Under the pieces are notes generated by a model. It worked only from the letters and a program-made list of their open reading frames with translations, was not told where the DNA came from and searched no databases. From contig JAAELR010000031.1 of the NCBI GenBank assembly GCA_024226455.1, positions 1 through 64,000 of the forward strand: a DNA stretch of 64,000 bases, in the 5' to 3' direction. This document shows positions 50,446 to 59,956 of the stretch, in pieces; position 1 is the first letter of the stretch, and every line of letters begins with the position of its first letter. Origin of the DNA: Paracoccaceae bacterium. GTDB lineage: Bacteria; Pseudomonadota; Alphaproteobacteria; Rhodobacterales; Rhodobacteraceae. The translations under genes were made by a program, and so were the position numbers.

Positions 50446-50880
50446 TCAGTGCCCCATGATCATGCCCTGCAGCGCTTCGGACTCCATCGCCAACTCAGAG
50501 AGCCGCGCCTTGACCACGTCGCCGATGGAAATCAGCCCAACCATCTCCTCGCCCTCCAGCACCGGCATATGGCGGAACCTGCCCTCGGTCATCTTTGCCA
50601 ATACCGCCACCGCGGTGTCGTCGCGCGAACAGCCGACCAGTTCCCTGGTCATCATTGTGTCGACCTGCTCGGTCAGACAACCGGTGCCGCGCCGGCCCAA
50701 CTCACGCACGATGTCGCGCTCGGACAATATGCCCAGAGGCACATTGCCGTCGGCCGAGACGATTACCGCACCAATCCTCCGTGCCGACAGCAACTCGACC
50801 GCGGCACTCACGCTGGTGTCCGGTTCCATGGTGACGACCCCATCGTTGGATTTCGCATTGAGTATCTGGTGCACAAGCAT
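50446..50880 (-). CDS. CBS-domain-pair protein
   Basis: The 144-residue protein is a single Bateman module: CBS1 (about residues 8-62, DTSVSAAVELLSARRIGAVIV...GILSERDIVREL) and CBS2 (about 72-130, DDTAVAVLAKMTEGRFRHMPVLE...LISIGDVV). CBS pairs bind adenosyl ligands and regulate partners; the partner is unknown. GGAGG lies before ATG 50880. The gap to coaD contains a CCCCAA...CCGCC-GAA-GGCGG...TTGGGG hairpin near 50362-50394. Confidence 0.88.
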   Translation of the reverse strand: MLVHQILNAKSNDGVVTMEPDTSVSAAVELLSARRIGAVIVSADGNVPLGILSERDIVRELGRRGTGCLTEQVDTMMTRELVGCSRDDTAVAVLAKMTEGRFRHMPVLEGEEMVGLISIGDVVKARLSELAMESEALQGMIMGH

Positions 50881-50943
50881 GACTGGTCCTCCGGTTGTTG
50901 CAGCTTTGCCTTGCCCCAGCCTCTTCGCTTGCCCCCTGCCCTG

Positions 50944-51858
50944 TCAACCCGCAGCCTGCAGCTCCGCAACTTCGGCGCGCAGACCCTCCGTCAGCGCCTC
51001 GGCGACGCGGTTCAGCCGCTCCACCCGACGGTCATCGGCATGGCGGATCAGGTAAAAGCTGCGGGTCAGGGAAAACCGGTCGGCCAGCACCCACACCACC
51101 CGCGGCGCCGAGGCCAGTGCGAAATCATGCACGATGCCAATGCCGGCCATCTGCCGGATCATGTTGATCTGCACCGAAACAGAGTTCGAGGCCAGCGCCA
51201 CCCGCCCGGCCCCGGTCCCGGCCAGATAGTCAAGCTCGGGGTCGAAGATCATGTCGGGGATATAGCCGATGATCCGGTGGTGTTTGAGATCGTCGAGGCT
51301 TTCGATCGGGGGGTTTTGGCGCAGGTAGCGCCGGTGCGCGGCCAGGTGCAGCTGGTAGTCGGTGATCTTCTGCACCGTCAGCCTGCCGCTGGCCGGCGCG
51401 CTGACGGCGACGGCCATGTCTGCCTCTCGTTTCGACAGGTTGAAGACCCGCGGCAGCGCGATGATCTGCATGTCCAGCCCGGGGTTTTCCGCCGCAATCC
51501 GGGCGCAGACCTGCGGCAGCAGGTAGGTGGCGCAGCCGTCCGGCGCGCCGATGCGCACCTGCCCGGTCAACTGCCCCGGCTCGCCCTGCAACTCCTCCTC
51601 CGCACCGATCACCGCCTGCTCTGCCCGTTCGGCATGGGCCAGCAGCCGCTGGCCGTCCACCGTCAGCGAATAACCCTGGGGCGATTTGGCAAACAGCGGC
51701 GCACCGCAGCCCTCCTCCAGCCGCGCCACCCGGCGCCCCACCGTGGCCGGGTCGATGCGCAGGCTCCGCCCGGCGCCGGAAATGCTCTCGGCCCGCGCCA
51801 CGGCAAGAAACACCTTCAGGTCGTCCCAATTCACATTCACCGCACCCGCCCCTGTCAT
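50944..51858 (-). CDS. LysR-family transcriptional regulator
   Basis: The protein (about 304 residues) has an N-terminal winged helix (FLAVARAESISGAGRSLRIDPATVGRRVARLEE) and a C-terminal effector domain. It is divergent from mmsA with a 96-base gap, so it most likely controls valine or propionate-related catabolism through mmsA. The start is uncertain: ATG 51858 has no clear ribosome binding site, while GTG 51840 has GGGGCGGG upstream and better matches the family start. Confidence 0.85.
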   Translation of the reverse strand: MTGAGAVNVNWDDLKVFLAVARAESISGAGRSLRIDPATVGRRVARLEEGCGAPLFAKSPQGYSLTVDGQRLLAHAERAEQAVIGAEEELQGEPGQLTGQVRIGAPDGCATYLLPQVCARIAAENPGLDMQIIALPRVFNLSKREADMAVAVSAPASGRLTVQKITDYQLHLAAHRRYLRQNPPIESLDDLKHHRIIGYIPDMIFDPELDYLAGTGAGRVALASNSVSVQINMIRQMAGIGIVHDFALASAPRVVWVLADRFSLTRSFYLIRHADDRRVERLNRVAEALTEGLRAEVAELQAAG

Positions 51859-51954
51859 TTTTGCAAAACGCTTTTGGAATACTTTCTCTTTTCGCGGAAG
51901 ATTTGCAAGGCTATTGTCCTGCACAACACTGAACCGAGCTTTGCGGAGGATCCA

Positions 51955-53454
51955 ATGCAAGACCTGAAACATTTCATCAACGGTAAATACGTCAACGGCG
52001 CGTCGGGTCGTTTTGGCGATGTGTTCAACCCGGCCACCGGCGAGGTTATTTCGCGGGCGCCGATGGCCTCGGTAGCCGAGACCGAGGCCGCCGTCGCCGA
52101 TGCCGCCGCCGCGCAGCCCCAGTGGGGCGCAATGAACCCGCAAAAACGGGCCCGGGTGATGATGGCCATGGTCGGGCTGATGAACCGCGACATGGAGAAA
52201 CTGGCAGAGGCGCTGAGCCGCGAGCATGGCAAGACCCTGCCGGACGCCCGCGGCGACCTGCAGCGCGGGCTCGAGGTGGTCGAGTTCTGCATCGGCGCGC
52301 CGCACTTGCTGAAGGGAGAGTTCACGGACAGCGCCGGTCCCGGCATCGACATCTACTCGATGAAACAGCCCTTGGGCGTGGTGGCGTCGATCATGCCGTT
52401 CAACTTCCCGGCGATGATGCCGCTCTGGCACGTGGGCCCGGCGCTGGCCTGCGGCAACGCGGTGGTGCTGAAACCGTCAGAGCGCGACCCCTCGGTGCCG
52501 CTGATGCTGGCGGAACTGTTCGTCGAGGCCGGGCTGCCCAAGGGCGTGTTCCAGGTGCTGAACGGCGACAAGGAAGCGGTCGATACGCTGCTCGACAGCG
52601 ACATCATTCAGGGCGTGTCCTTCGTCGGCTCGACCCCGATCGCCCAGTATATCTACAGCCGCGCCACGGCGAGCGGCAAACGCGCCCAGTGCTTCGGCGG
52701 CGCCAAGAACCACATGATCGTGATGCCCGATGCCGACATGGACCAGGCCGCCGATGCGCTGGTGGGTGCCGGCTATGGGGCGGCGGGCGAACGCTGCATG
52801 GCGATCTCGGTGGCCGTCCCCGTGGGCGACGAAACCGCCGACCGCCTGATCGCGGCGCTGGTGCCGCGCATCGAGAAACTGAAGGTCGGGCCCTACACCG
52901 CCGGCGAGGACATGGATTTCGGTCCCGTGGTCACGGCAGCGGCGAAACAGCGTATCCTGGGCCTGATCCAGTCGGGCGTCGACCAGGGTGCCAAACTGGT
53001 GGTCGATAACCGCGATTTCAGCCTGCAGGGCTATGAAAACGGCTTTTTCGTCGGCCCGCATCTTTTCGACAATGTCACGCCCGACATGGACATCTATACC
53101 CAGGAAATCTTTGGCCCGGTCCTGTCGACGGTGCGCGCGGGCTCTTACGAAGAGGCGATCGGCCTTGCCATGGACCACGAATATGGCAACGGCACTGCGA
53201 TCTTCACCCGCGACGGCGACACGGCACGCGATTTCGCGTCCCGTATCAATATCGGCATGGTGGGCGTCAACGTACCGATCCCGGTGCCGCTGGCCTATCA
53301 CACCTTTGGCGGCTGGAAAAAATCGATGTTCGGCGACCTGAACCAGCACGGGCCCGACAGCTTCAAATTCTACACCCGCACCAAGACCGTCACCTCACGC
53401 TGGCCGTCGGGCATGAAGGAAGGCGGCGAGTTCCATTTCAAGGCGATGGACTGA
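51955..53454 (+). CDS. mmsA: Methylmalonate-semialdehyde dehydrogenase (acylating)
   Basis: The 499-residue aldehyde dehydrogenase converts (methyl)malonate semialdehyde to propionyl-CoA or acetyl-CoA in valine and inositol catabolism. Features are the N-terminal HFINGKYVNG, MPFNFPAMMPLWHVGPALACGN, the catalytic Cys281 in GAAGERCMAIS and the C-terminal RWPSGMKEG. ATG 51955 has GGAGGA directly upstream. The remaining valine genes lie 3.4 kb downstream, separated by unrelated genes. Confidence 0.95.
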   Translation: MQDLKHFINGKYVNGASGRFGDVFNPATGEVISRAPMASVAETEAAVADAAAAQPQWGAMNPQKRARVMMAMVGLMNRDMEKLAEALSREHGKTLPDARGDLQRGLEVVEFCIGAPHLLKGEFTDSAGPGIDIYSMKQPLGVVASIMPFNFPAMMPLWHVGPALACGNAVVLKPSERDPSVPLMLAELFVEAGLPKGVFQVLNGDKEAVDTLLDSDIIQGVSFVGSTPIAQYIYSRATASGKRAQCFGGAKNHMIVMPDADMDQAADALVGAGYGAAGERCMAISVAVPVGDETADRLIAALVPRIEKLKVGPYTAGEDMDFGPVVTAAAKQRILGLIQSGVDQGAKLVVDNRDFSLQGYENGFFVGPHLFDNVTPDMDIYTQEIFGPVLSTVRAGSYEEAIGLAMDHEYGNGTAIFTRDGDTARDFASRINIGMVGVNVPIPVPLAYHTFGGWKKSMFGDLNQHGPDSFKFYTRTKTVTSRWPSGMKEGGEFHFKAMD

Positions 53455-53493
53455 CCAGAGGCTTTGCGCCGCGCGTCCCCGCGCGTCGCGGCA

Positions 53494-53517
53494 GGCGGGG
53501 GGGCGTTGCCCCCCGCC
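53494..53517. repeat. GC-rich hairpin after mmsA
   Basis: GGCGGGGGG and CCCCCCGCC form nine pairs around six bases, followed by a CTCCGGCGGGATATCTTC tail; a second GCGC-TTTC-GCGC hairpin follows near 53560. It separates converging mmsA and the hydrolase remnant. There is no T-run. Confidence 0.6.
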
Positions 53518-53581
53518 CCCTCCGGCGGGATATCTTCAACCAGACCAAATAGCCGGCGGGCGCTTTCGCGCCGGCACCCGG

Positions 53582-54421
53582 CTACCGCAACGCCGCCTTT
53601 GCAAGGCGGACCACCGGATCGACCAGATCGGCATCCTTCCAATAGGCGTTGTGCGAGAACGGGGTCCAGGCATCCAGAAAACCGCCCGCGTTGATTCGGA
53701 TGTCGCGCAGCTCCTTGGCATCCGACAATGCCTGATATTTCGGACCGACATCCTTCAGCGGGTAGCCGAGAATATCGTCGCGGTCGTAGAAATTCAGCCA
53801 CCAGGGGTTCATGGTCTTGTCCGGCGGCAGGCCGGTCCCGGGGCGCGAGATGGGAAACACCTCCTCGGGCGGATAGGCGAAAACGAATACCGGGATGTTG
53901 CAGCCGAAGGTGACCAGGAACATCAACTGTTCCATGCGTTGGAACGGGGTCGCCACGGCGCCGGGAACATTGCCCATGTCTTAGATGTAGTTCGACACGA
54001 TATGCCCGCCCAGCGAATGGGCCAGCACGATCAGTGGCGTGCCTGGCTCGCAATCGGCCTCAAGCTCGGCGATGGTCTGCCTGTTCCGGCCGTGGATCAA
54101 CTCATAGGTCTTGTCGCCCTTGTCGGTGGTGGGCCGGTAGGCAGAAGCATCCGACAGGTTGCACAACACGAACTTGCGCATCTGGTCGAAATCGGTGCGG
54201 CGTTTGATCTTCTTGAGATAATCCAGCTGACGATTTTGCAGGATGTCGGCCCAGAAGATCTCTCGCCAGGCGACCTCTGCGCCGAACCGGTCCTTGCCCA
54301 GCTTGCGCGCCACCAGCCGCGCCAGATCCTTGGAAAACGTCAGCTTGTCGCTTGCGTCGGGCTGTTTCGACCCCTGGCTGCCCATCCCGTGAATGACGGC
54401 CACTGCGAGTTTCTTCGCCAC
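53582..54421 (-). pseudogene. Alpha/beta-hydrolase gene interrupted by an in-frame TAA
   Basis: A frame of 280 codons begins at GTG 54421 (AGGAG upstream) and contains one internal TAA at 53981-53983 (codon 147). The first half has VAVIHGMGSQ and the nucleophile elbow AHSLGGH (Ser136); the second half resumes one codon after the stop with a continuous protein (TPFQRMEQLMFLVTFGCNIPVFVFAYPP...) carrying the likely later catalytic residues, including a His in FSHNAYW. The stop lies ten residues after the nucleophile, so the short product would lack part of its active site. Substrate unknown. Confidence 0.75.
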
Positions 54422-54497
54422 ATTCAATCTCCTGTTGCAAATACCAGGAGAAACGATAGCGGGTTTCGCCAAAAAGGCGATCTTTTTTTCGGAACCT

Positions 54498-55151
54498 TCA
54501 GCCTTGGGCAGATGACAGACGGGCGCGTCGGTCGGGCCGAGCCCGGGTAGGCGCACCCGATGCGGTGGCGCCAGGGTTCACCCGGCGCAGCGAGCAATCC
54601 ATGGCATGGCGCACGTCGCGGCACAGCAGCGCGTGCAGTTCTTCCAGTTCAGCCCGGTCGCCGGTCAGGACGGGAACGCATTCGTTACCCCCGCGCAGCC
54701 GCAGCTCCAGCCGGGCCGGTGCATGGGCGGTATCGCCCCGTTTGATATAGACGCTCTCTATTTCGCCCAACGCGAATTGCCGCGTCGGCCTTGTCCGGTT
54801 TCGGCTGTCGACCCGCGCCGTCCTGATCCTGCGGTCGCCAAGATCGACCCGAATCATCCGGCGGAACCCGCGCGAGGCGAAGAAGTAGAGCGCAAGGCCG
54901 GTTGCCCCGAAGAGCGCGGTTAGCCCAAGGCTGGTCTGCACCGCGGATCCGGAGATCAGGGCAGCGGGGCGGAACCATTGCAACGAAGCCGCGAGGATCA
55001 AAAACACGCCGGTCAGCCGCAGCGTGTGTTCGGCAAACCGTTCGTGCCGGAACCGGCATTCGGATTCGAACACTGAATAGCCCGAGTTATCGGTTTCAGC
55101 CTTCAGTGAACGCCATTCCCTGGCACCGGTCTTTCCATTCCTGCGCATCAT
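54498..55151 (-). CDS. Hypothetical membrane protein with a PH-like soluble domain
   Basis: The 217-residue protein has two membrane helices (about residues 44-61 and 73-92), then a soluble segment (RMIRVDLGDRRIRTARVDSRNRTRPTRQFALGEIESVYI) whose pattern resembles small bacterial PH-like beta domains, and a basic Arg/Pro-rich tail. It precedes the broken hydrolase by 76 bases on the same strand. No function is assigned. Confidence 0.65.
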   Translation of the reverse strand: MMRRNGKTGAREWRSLKAETDNSGYSVFESECRFRHERFAEHTLRLTGVFLILAASLQWFRPAALISGSAVQTSLGLTALFGATGLALYFFASRGFRRMIRVDLGDRRIRTARVDSRNRTRPTRQFALGEIESVYIKRGDTAHAPARLELRLRGGNECVPVLTGDRAELEELHALLCRDVRHAMDCSLRRVNPGATASGAPTRARPDRRARLSSAQG

Positions 55152-55698
55152 GGCATGTCCTAGCCATTTCTACCCGCCCCCGGGGCACAATCTCGGGTAG
55201 AATTCTGGCGAAATTCGGTCACAAAAGGTGAAATTTTTTTGGCCTCAGGTGGATTGCCCGCCCATTTTGGCCAAGCTGGGTCGGAAAGGTTGCATTTCCG
55301 GAGGTGGCCACAAGGGCGCCGGACACCAGCGGATAATCTGTGCAAGAATTGCGTCTTTCGCCATGGAAGGTTCCGTCACACGCCCCGCATTTCCCGCCGC
55401 CAAAGCCTTCAGCCCGGACTTGCCGCCCCGGGCCGGGGTGCTTCGACCGAACCAATCAGGGCAGGTGGTAATCCCGGGCGGTAGGCGTGATCGACTTCAG
55501 GCGCCTGTTCCACCCAGGCATGTCAGAGCCAGTCGCCGCCTGGTGAATCCAGGCGCCGGTACCGGCAATGCTGAATTCGGGGGCGCGCGCAGACCTGCCC
55601 GGTCCCGATCAATGCACGGCCCGGCACCTCTGGCGGGCTCTTTCCCTTGCCAGCGCCGCATGCCTCTGCTTTGCTGCAGGGAAACAGCGGAGGTGAAT
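55152..55698. other. Intergenic region upstream of the YbdK-type ligase gene
   Basis: The 547-base gap lies between divergent genes and should hold both promoters. An A/T-rich patch (GTGAAATTTTTTTGG, near 55229) is the only compositional feature. The plus-strand frame upstream of the ligase start is open but Pro/Arg-rich and without homology, so I do not extend the gene into it. Confidence 0.5.
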
Positions 55699-56829
55699 GT
55701 GGTCGCAGAACCCAGTTTCACAATGGGGATCGAGGAGGAATACCTTCTCGTCCATACGGACACGCTCGATCTGGCCGAGGCGCCGCAAGAGCTGATGGAC
55801 GATTGTGCCGCCGAATTGGGCGATCAGGTGTCGCCCGAGTTTCTGCGCTGCCAGGTCGAGGTCGGAACCGGCGTCTGTAGCAATATCACCGAAGCCCGCG
55901 AGGATCTGCGACGGCTGCGTGGCACCGTGGCACGCATCGCCGGCCGCTATGGCATGGCGCCGCTGGCCGTGTCTTGCCACCCCACGGCCGACTGGAAGGA
56001 CCAGCACCACACCGACAAGGAACGCTACAAGACGCTCGACCGCGATCTGGCCGGTGTGGCGCGGCGGCTGCTGATTTCCGGCATGCATGTGCATGTGGGC
56101 ATCGAGGACCGCGACCTGCGCATCGACCTGCTGAGCCAGGCGGCCTATTTTCTGCCGCACCTGCTGGCCCTTTCGTGTTCGTCGCCGTTCTGGCAGGGCG
56201 AGGATACCGGGCTGGCCTGCTACCGGCTGACCATCTTCGACAACGTGCCGCGCACCGGGCATCCGCCGGTGTTCCACAGCTGGACCGAATATCAACGCTC
56301 GGTGCAGGCGATCATCGATGCCGGCGCCATTGAGGACGCCACCAAGATCTGGTGGGATCTGCGCCCCTCGGCGCGGTTTCCGACGCTGGAATCCCGCATC
56401 TGCGACAATTCTCCCCGCATGGAACACGCGCTTTCCATCGCGGCGCTGACCCAGTGCGTCATGCGCATGCTGTGGCGGCTTCGGGTGCGCAACCAGCGCT
56501 GGCGCATCTATGACGAGTTTCTCGTCGGCGAAAACCGCTGGCGCGCCCAGCGCTATGGCATGTCCGAAGGGCTGATCGATTTCGGCCGCGGCGAGGTGGT
56601 GCCGTTCGCCGATCTGCTGGAAGAAATGATCGAACTGGTGCAGCAGGACGCGGAAACCCTGGGCTGCCTGCCAGAGATCGAAGCCGCCCGCGATATCGTG
56701 ACCCTGGGCAACAGTGCCGACCGTCAGCGCGCCGTGCGTGCCGCCGAACTGGAGAGCTCCGCAGACAACGGCAAGGCAATGCGTGCCGTGGTGCAGATGC
56801 TGATCGACGAGTTCACCGCAGATCTGTGA
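55699..56829 (+). CDS. YbdK-type carboxylate-amine ligase (glutamate-cysteine ligase family 2)
   Basis: The 376-residue protein has the GCS2 signature at its start ([22 protein letters not shown]) and the [28 protein letters not shown] and [19 protein letters not shown] segments. Family members have weak glutamate-cysteine ligase activity in vitro; the physiological substrate is not settled. GTG 55699 with GGAGGTG directly upstream is the best start, although the frame is open further back. Confidence 0.88.
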   Translation: MVAEPSFTMGIEEEYLLVHTDTLDLAEAPQELMDDCAAELGDQVSPEFLRCQVEVGTGVCSNITEAREDLRRLRGTVARIAGRYGMAPLAVSCHPTADWKDQHHTDKERYKTLDRDLAGVARRLLISGMHVHVGIEDRDLRIDLLSQAAYFLPHLLALSCSSPFWQGEDTGLACYRLTIFDNVPRTGHPPVFHSWTEYQRSVQAIIDAGAIEDATKIWWDLRPSARFPTLESRICDNSPRMEHALSIAALTQCVMRMLWRLRVRNQRWRIYDEFLVGENRWRAQRYGMSEGLIDFGRGEVVPFADLLEEMIELVQQDAETLGCLPEIEAARDIVTLGNSADRQRAVRAAELESSADNGKAMRAVVQMLIDEFTADL

Positions 56830-56904
56830 CCAAGCGCCCGCTTGCACCCGGCGCGGGGGGTAATTAAACATGCGTTCAATTCCCGTCAGAACATGGAGCC
56901 CGCC

Positions 56905-58050
56905 ATGGATTTCGCGCTTTCCGAGGAACAGACGGCCATTTTCGGCATGGCCCGCGCCTTTGGCCAAACCCATATCGCACCCCACGCCCGGACCTGGGAG
57001 ACCGACGGCACGATCCCCAAGACCCTGTGGTCGGATCTGGCCTCGCTCGGCTTCGGCGGGCTTTATGTCTCAGAAGACTACGGCGGCTCGGGGCTGTCGC
57101 GGCTCGACGCCACGCTGGTCTTCGAGGCGCTTGCCATGGCCTGCCCCGCCGTGGGCTCTTTCCTGTCGATCCACAACATGTGCGGCGGCATGATCGACAA
57201 GTTCGCCAGCGCCGAGACCAAGGCGAAATGGCTGCCCGATCTTTGCAGCATGGACAAGGTGTTCAGCTACTGCCTGACCGAACCCGGCAGCGGTTCGGAT
57301 GCCGCCGCCCTGCGCACCCGGGCGGATCGCTCCAACGAGGGTTACACGCTGAACGGTACCAAGGCATTCATCTCGGGCGGCGGCTATTCGGATGCCTATG
57401 TGGTGATGTGCCGGACCGGCGAGGACGGGCCAAGGGGCATTTCCACCGTAGTGGTCGAGGACGGCACGCCGGGGCTTTCCTTTGGCGCGATGGAAAAAAA
57501 GATGGGCTGGCAGGCGCAACCCACCTCGCAGGTACAGTTCGACGACTGCCAGATCGCCGCCGACAACCTGATCGGCGAGGAAGGCAAGGGGTTCACCTAT
57601 GCCATGGCCGGGCTAGACGGCGGGCGGCTGAACATATCCGCCGGTGCTCTGGGCGGCGCCCAGGCCGCGCTGGATGCCACCATGACCTATATGGCCGAAC
57701 GCAAGGCCTTCGGGCGCTCTATCAACCAGTTCCAGGCGCTGCAGTTCCGGCTGGCAGAGTTCGAGACCCGGCTGCAGGCCTCGCGCACCTTCCTGCGCCA
57801 GGCGGCATGGAAGCTGGACCAGGGCGCACCCGACGCCACCAGATTCTGCGCCATGGCCAAACTGATGGTCACCGACGCCGCCTTCGACGTGGCCAATGGC
57901 TGCCTGCAATTGCATGGCGGCTATGGCTATCTGGCCGACTACGGCATCGAGAAGATTGTCCGCGACCTGCGGGTGCACCAGATCCTCGAAGGCACCAACG
58001 AGATCATGCGGTTGATAATAGCCCGCAGCATGCTGGCCGATCTGCCATGA
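56905..58050 (+). CDS. Acyl-CoA dehydrogenase, probable isobutyryl-CoA dehydrogenase
   Basis: The 381-residue flavoenzyme has the ACAD fold: YCLTEPGSGSDAAALRTRA, GTKAFISGGGYSDAYVVMCRTG, LQLHGGYGYLADYGIEKIVRDLRVHQ and the catalytic Glu362 in ILEGTNEIMR. Its neighbours (3-hydroxyisobutyryl-CoA hydrolase, mmsB, mmsA) point to isobutyryl-CoA, the second step of valine breakdown. ATG 56905 has GGAG upstream; ATG 56893 is possible. The stop overlaps the next gene (ATGA). Confidence 0.9.
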   Translation: MDFALSEEQTAIFGMARAFGQTHIAPHARTWETDGTIPKTLWSDLASLGFGGLYVSEDYGGSGLSRLDATLVFEALAMACPAVGSFLSIHNMCGGMIDKFASAETKAKWLPDLCSMDKVFSYCLTEPGSGSDAAALRTRADRSNEGYTLNGTKAFISGGGYSDAYVVMCRTGEDGPRGISTVVVEDGTPGLSFGAMEKKMGWQAQPTSQVQFDDCQIAADNLIGEEGKGFTYAMAGLDGGRLNISAGALGGAQAALDATMTYMAERKAFGRSINQFQALQFRLAEFETRLQASRTFLRQAAWKLDQGAPDATRFCAMAKLMVTDAAFDVANGCLQLHGGYGYLADYGIEKIVRDLRVHQILEGTNEIMRLIIARSMLADLP

Positions 58051-59078
58051 GCGAGATCGACATCCGCATCGAGGGCCGCGCCGGGCGTATCACCTTCCGG
58101 CGCCCCGGGGCGCTGAACGCGCTGACCTATGACATGCTGCGCCGGATCGAGGCGGCGCTGGATGGCTGGGCCGGCGACAATGCCGTCGAGATGGTGATCT
58201 TCGACGCCGAGGGCGACAAGGCGTTCTGCGCCGGTGGCGACATTGCCGACCTCTACGCCGCAGGCCGCGCCGGCGATTTCGCCTTTGGCCGCCGGTTCTG
58301 GCGCGACGAGTACCGGCTGAACGCCAAGCTCGCCGAATATGCCAAACCCACGGTCAGCTTCATGCAAGGCTTCACCATGGGCGGCGGCGTCGGCATCGGC
58401 TGTCATTGCAGCCACCGGATCGTCGGGCACGGCTCGAAGATCGCCATGCCCGAATGCGGCATCGGGCTCATTCCGGATGTGGGCGGCTCGATGATCCTGG
58501 CCACCGCGCCGGGGCGTATGGGCGAATACCTTGGCATGACCGCAACCCGGATGGGTCCGGGCGACGCGATCCTGGCAGGCTTCGCCGATCATTTCGTGCC
58601 GGAAACCGGTTGGGGCGACCTTGCGGCCAAACTCACCGAATCCGCCGACGCGGCCGTGATCGAGACCACCGCCGAAGCCCCCCCGCCCGGCACGCTGGAA
58701 CAGCGACAGGGCGACATCGACGATTTCTTCTCGCGTGGCCAGCTTGGCGACATTCTGGTGGCACTCGATGCCACAGAGACCGATTTCGCCGCCAAAGCCC
58801 GCGAGGCGCTGCTGCGCAATTCGCCGCTGTCGATGGCCTGCACGCTTGAACTGGTCGCCCGGGTTCGCGCCAACCCGACGATCCGCAGCGCGCTGGCGCA
58901 AGAGTACCGTTTCACCTGGCGCGCCAGCGACAAGGGCGATTTTCTCGAAGGCATCCGGGCGGCGATCATCGACAAGGACCGCAATCCGCGCTGGCAGCAC
59001 GGCCCCACGGCGGTGACTGCCGAAACGGTTGCGGAAATGATGGCCCCCCTGGGCGACAATGACATGAGTTGGGAGTGA
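58047..59078 (+). CDS. Enoyl-CoA hydratase/isomerase family, probable 3-hydroxyisobutyryl-CoA hydrolase
   Basis: The 343-residue crotonase-fold protein is longer than simple hydratases and shows the HIBCH-type segments DKAFCAGGDIADLY, MQGFTMGGGVGIG, AMPECGIGLIPDVGGS and QEYRFTWRASDKGDFLEGIRA. It would release 3-hydroxyisobutyrate for MmsB. It is coupled to the acyl-CoA dehydrogenase by an ATGA overlap, and mmsB follows after five bases. Confidence 0.9.
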   Translation: MSEIDIRIEGRAGRITFRRPGALNALTYDMLRRIEAALDGWAGDNAVEMVIFDAEGDKAFCAGGDIADLYAAGRAGDFAFGRRFWRDEYRLNAKLAEYAKPTVSFMQGFTMGGGVGIGCHCSHRIVGHGSKIAMPECGIGLIPDVGGSMILATAPGRMGEYLGMTATRMGPGDAILAGFADHFVPETGWGDLAAKLTESADAAVIETTAEAPPPGTLEQRQGDIDDFFSRGQLGDILVALDATETDFAAKAREALLRNSPLSMACTLELVARVRANPTIRSALAQEYRFTWRASDKGDFLEGIRAAIIDKDRNPRWQHGPTAVTAETVAEMMAPLGDNDMSWE

Positions 59079-59083
59079 CAGAC

Positions 59084-59956
59084 ATGAAGATCGGATTCAT
59101 CGGGCTGGGCAATATGGGGCTTCCCATGGCGGAAAACCTCGCCCGCGCGGGCCATCAGGTTACGGGCTACGACATCAACGATTGCCCGACGGAAGTCATA
59201 CGCAAGTCCGACAGTATTCCGACAGCGGTTTCGGGCGCCGATATCGTCATCACCATGCTGCCCAACGCCGCCATCCTGCGCCAGGTCGCGGCCGAGGCGA
59301 CCCCCCACATGACCACCGGCGCGGTACTGCTCGACTGCTCCACCGTCGACGTTGAAAGCGCCCGCGCCGTGGCAGCCCAGGCAGAGGGTGCAGGGCTGCT
59401 GCCGCTTGACGCGCCGGTCTCCGGCGGTGTCGGCGGGGCGCAGGCGGGCACTTTGACGTTCATGGTGGGCGGCGCGCCCGCGGCCTTTGAAAAGGCGCTG
59501 GAACTCTTTGATATCATGGGGCAAAAGGCGGTTCACTGCGGCCCGTCCGGCAATGGTCAGGCGGCCAAGATCTGCAACAACATGATCCTCGGCGTCACCA
59601 TGATCGGCACCTGCGAGGCCTTCGCGCTGGCTGACAAGCTGGGCCTGGACCGGCAGGCCATGTTCGACGTGGTCTCGACCTCGTCGGGCTATAGCTGGAC
59701 GATGAACGCCTACTGCCCCGCCCCCGGTATCGGGCCGCAAAGCCCCGCCGACAACGGCTATAAGCCCGGCTTCGCCGCCGACCTGATGCTCAAGGACTTG
59801 CGGCTCAGCCAACAGGCGGCACAAGCCGTAGACGCAGACACCCCCATGGGCCAGGCCGCCACCGATCTTTACGCGCAATTCGTCGAGGCCGAAGACGGCT
59901 CGGGCCGCGACTTTTCGGCCATGCTGCCGCGGTTCGAGAGCCGCCGCCGCGGGTGA
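59084..59956 (+). CDS. mmsB: 3-hydroxyisobutyrate dehydrogenase
   Basis: The 290-residue NAD enzyme oxidises 3-hydroxyisobutyrate to methylmalonate semialdehyde, the substrate of MmsA. The nucleotide loop GLGNMGLPMAENL, substrate-binding DAPVSGGVGGAQAGTLTFMVGG and the catalytic Lys162 in GQAAKICNN are present. ATG 59084 follows GGGAGTG. Its stop overlaps the GTG start of the Crp/Fnr gene. Confidence 0.95.
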   Translation: MKIGFIGLGNMGLPMAENLARAGHQVTGYDINDCPTEVIRKSDSIPTAVSGADIVITMLPNAAILRQVAAEATPHMTTGAVLLDCSTVDVESARAVAAQAEGAGLLPLDAPVSGGVGGAQAGTLTFMVGGAPAAFEKALELFDIMGQKAVHCGPSGNGQAAKICNNMILGVTMIGTCEAFALADKLGLDRQAMFDVVSTSSGYSWTMNAYCPAPGIGPQSPADNGYKPGFAADLMLKDLRLSQQAAQAVDADTPMGQAATDLYAQFVEAEDGSGRDFSAMLPRFESRRRG

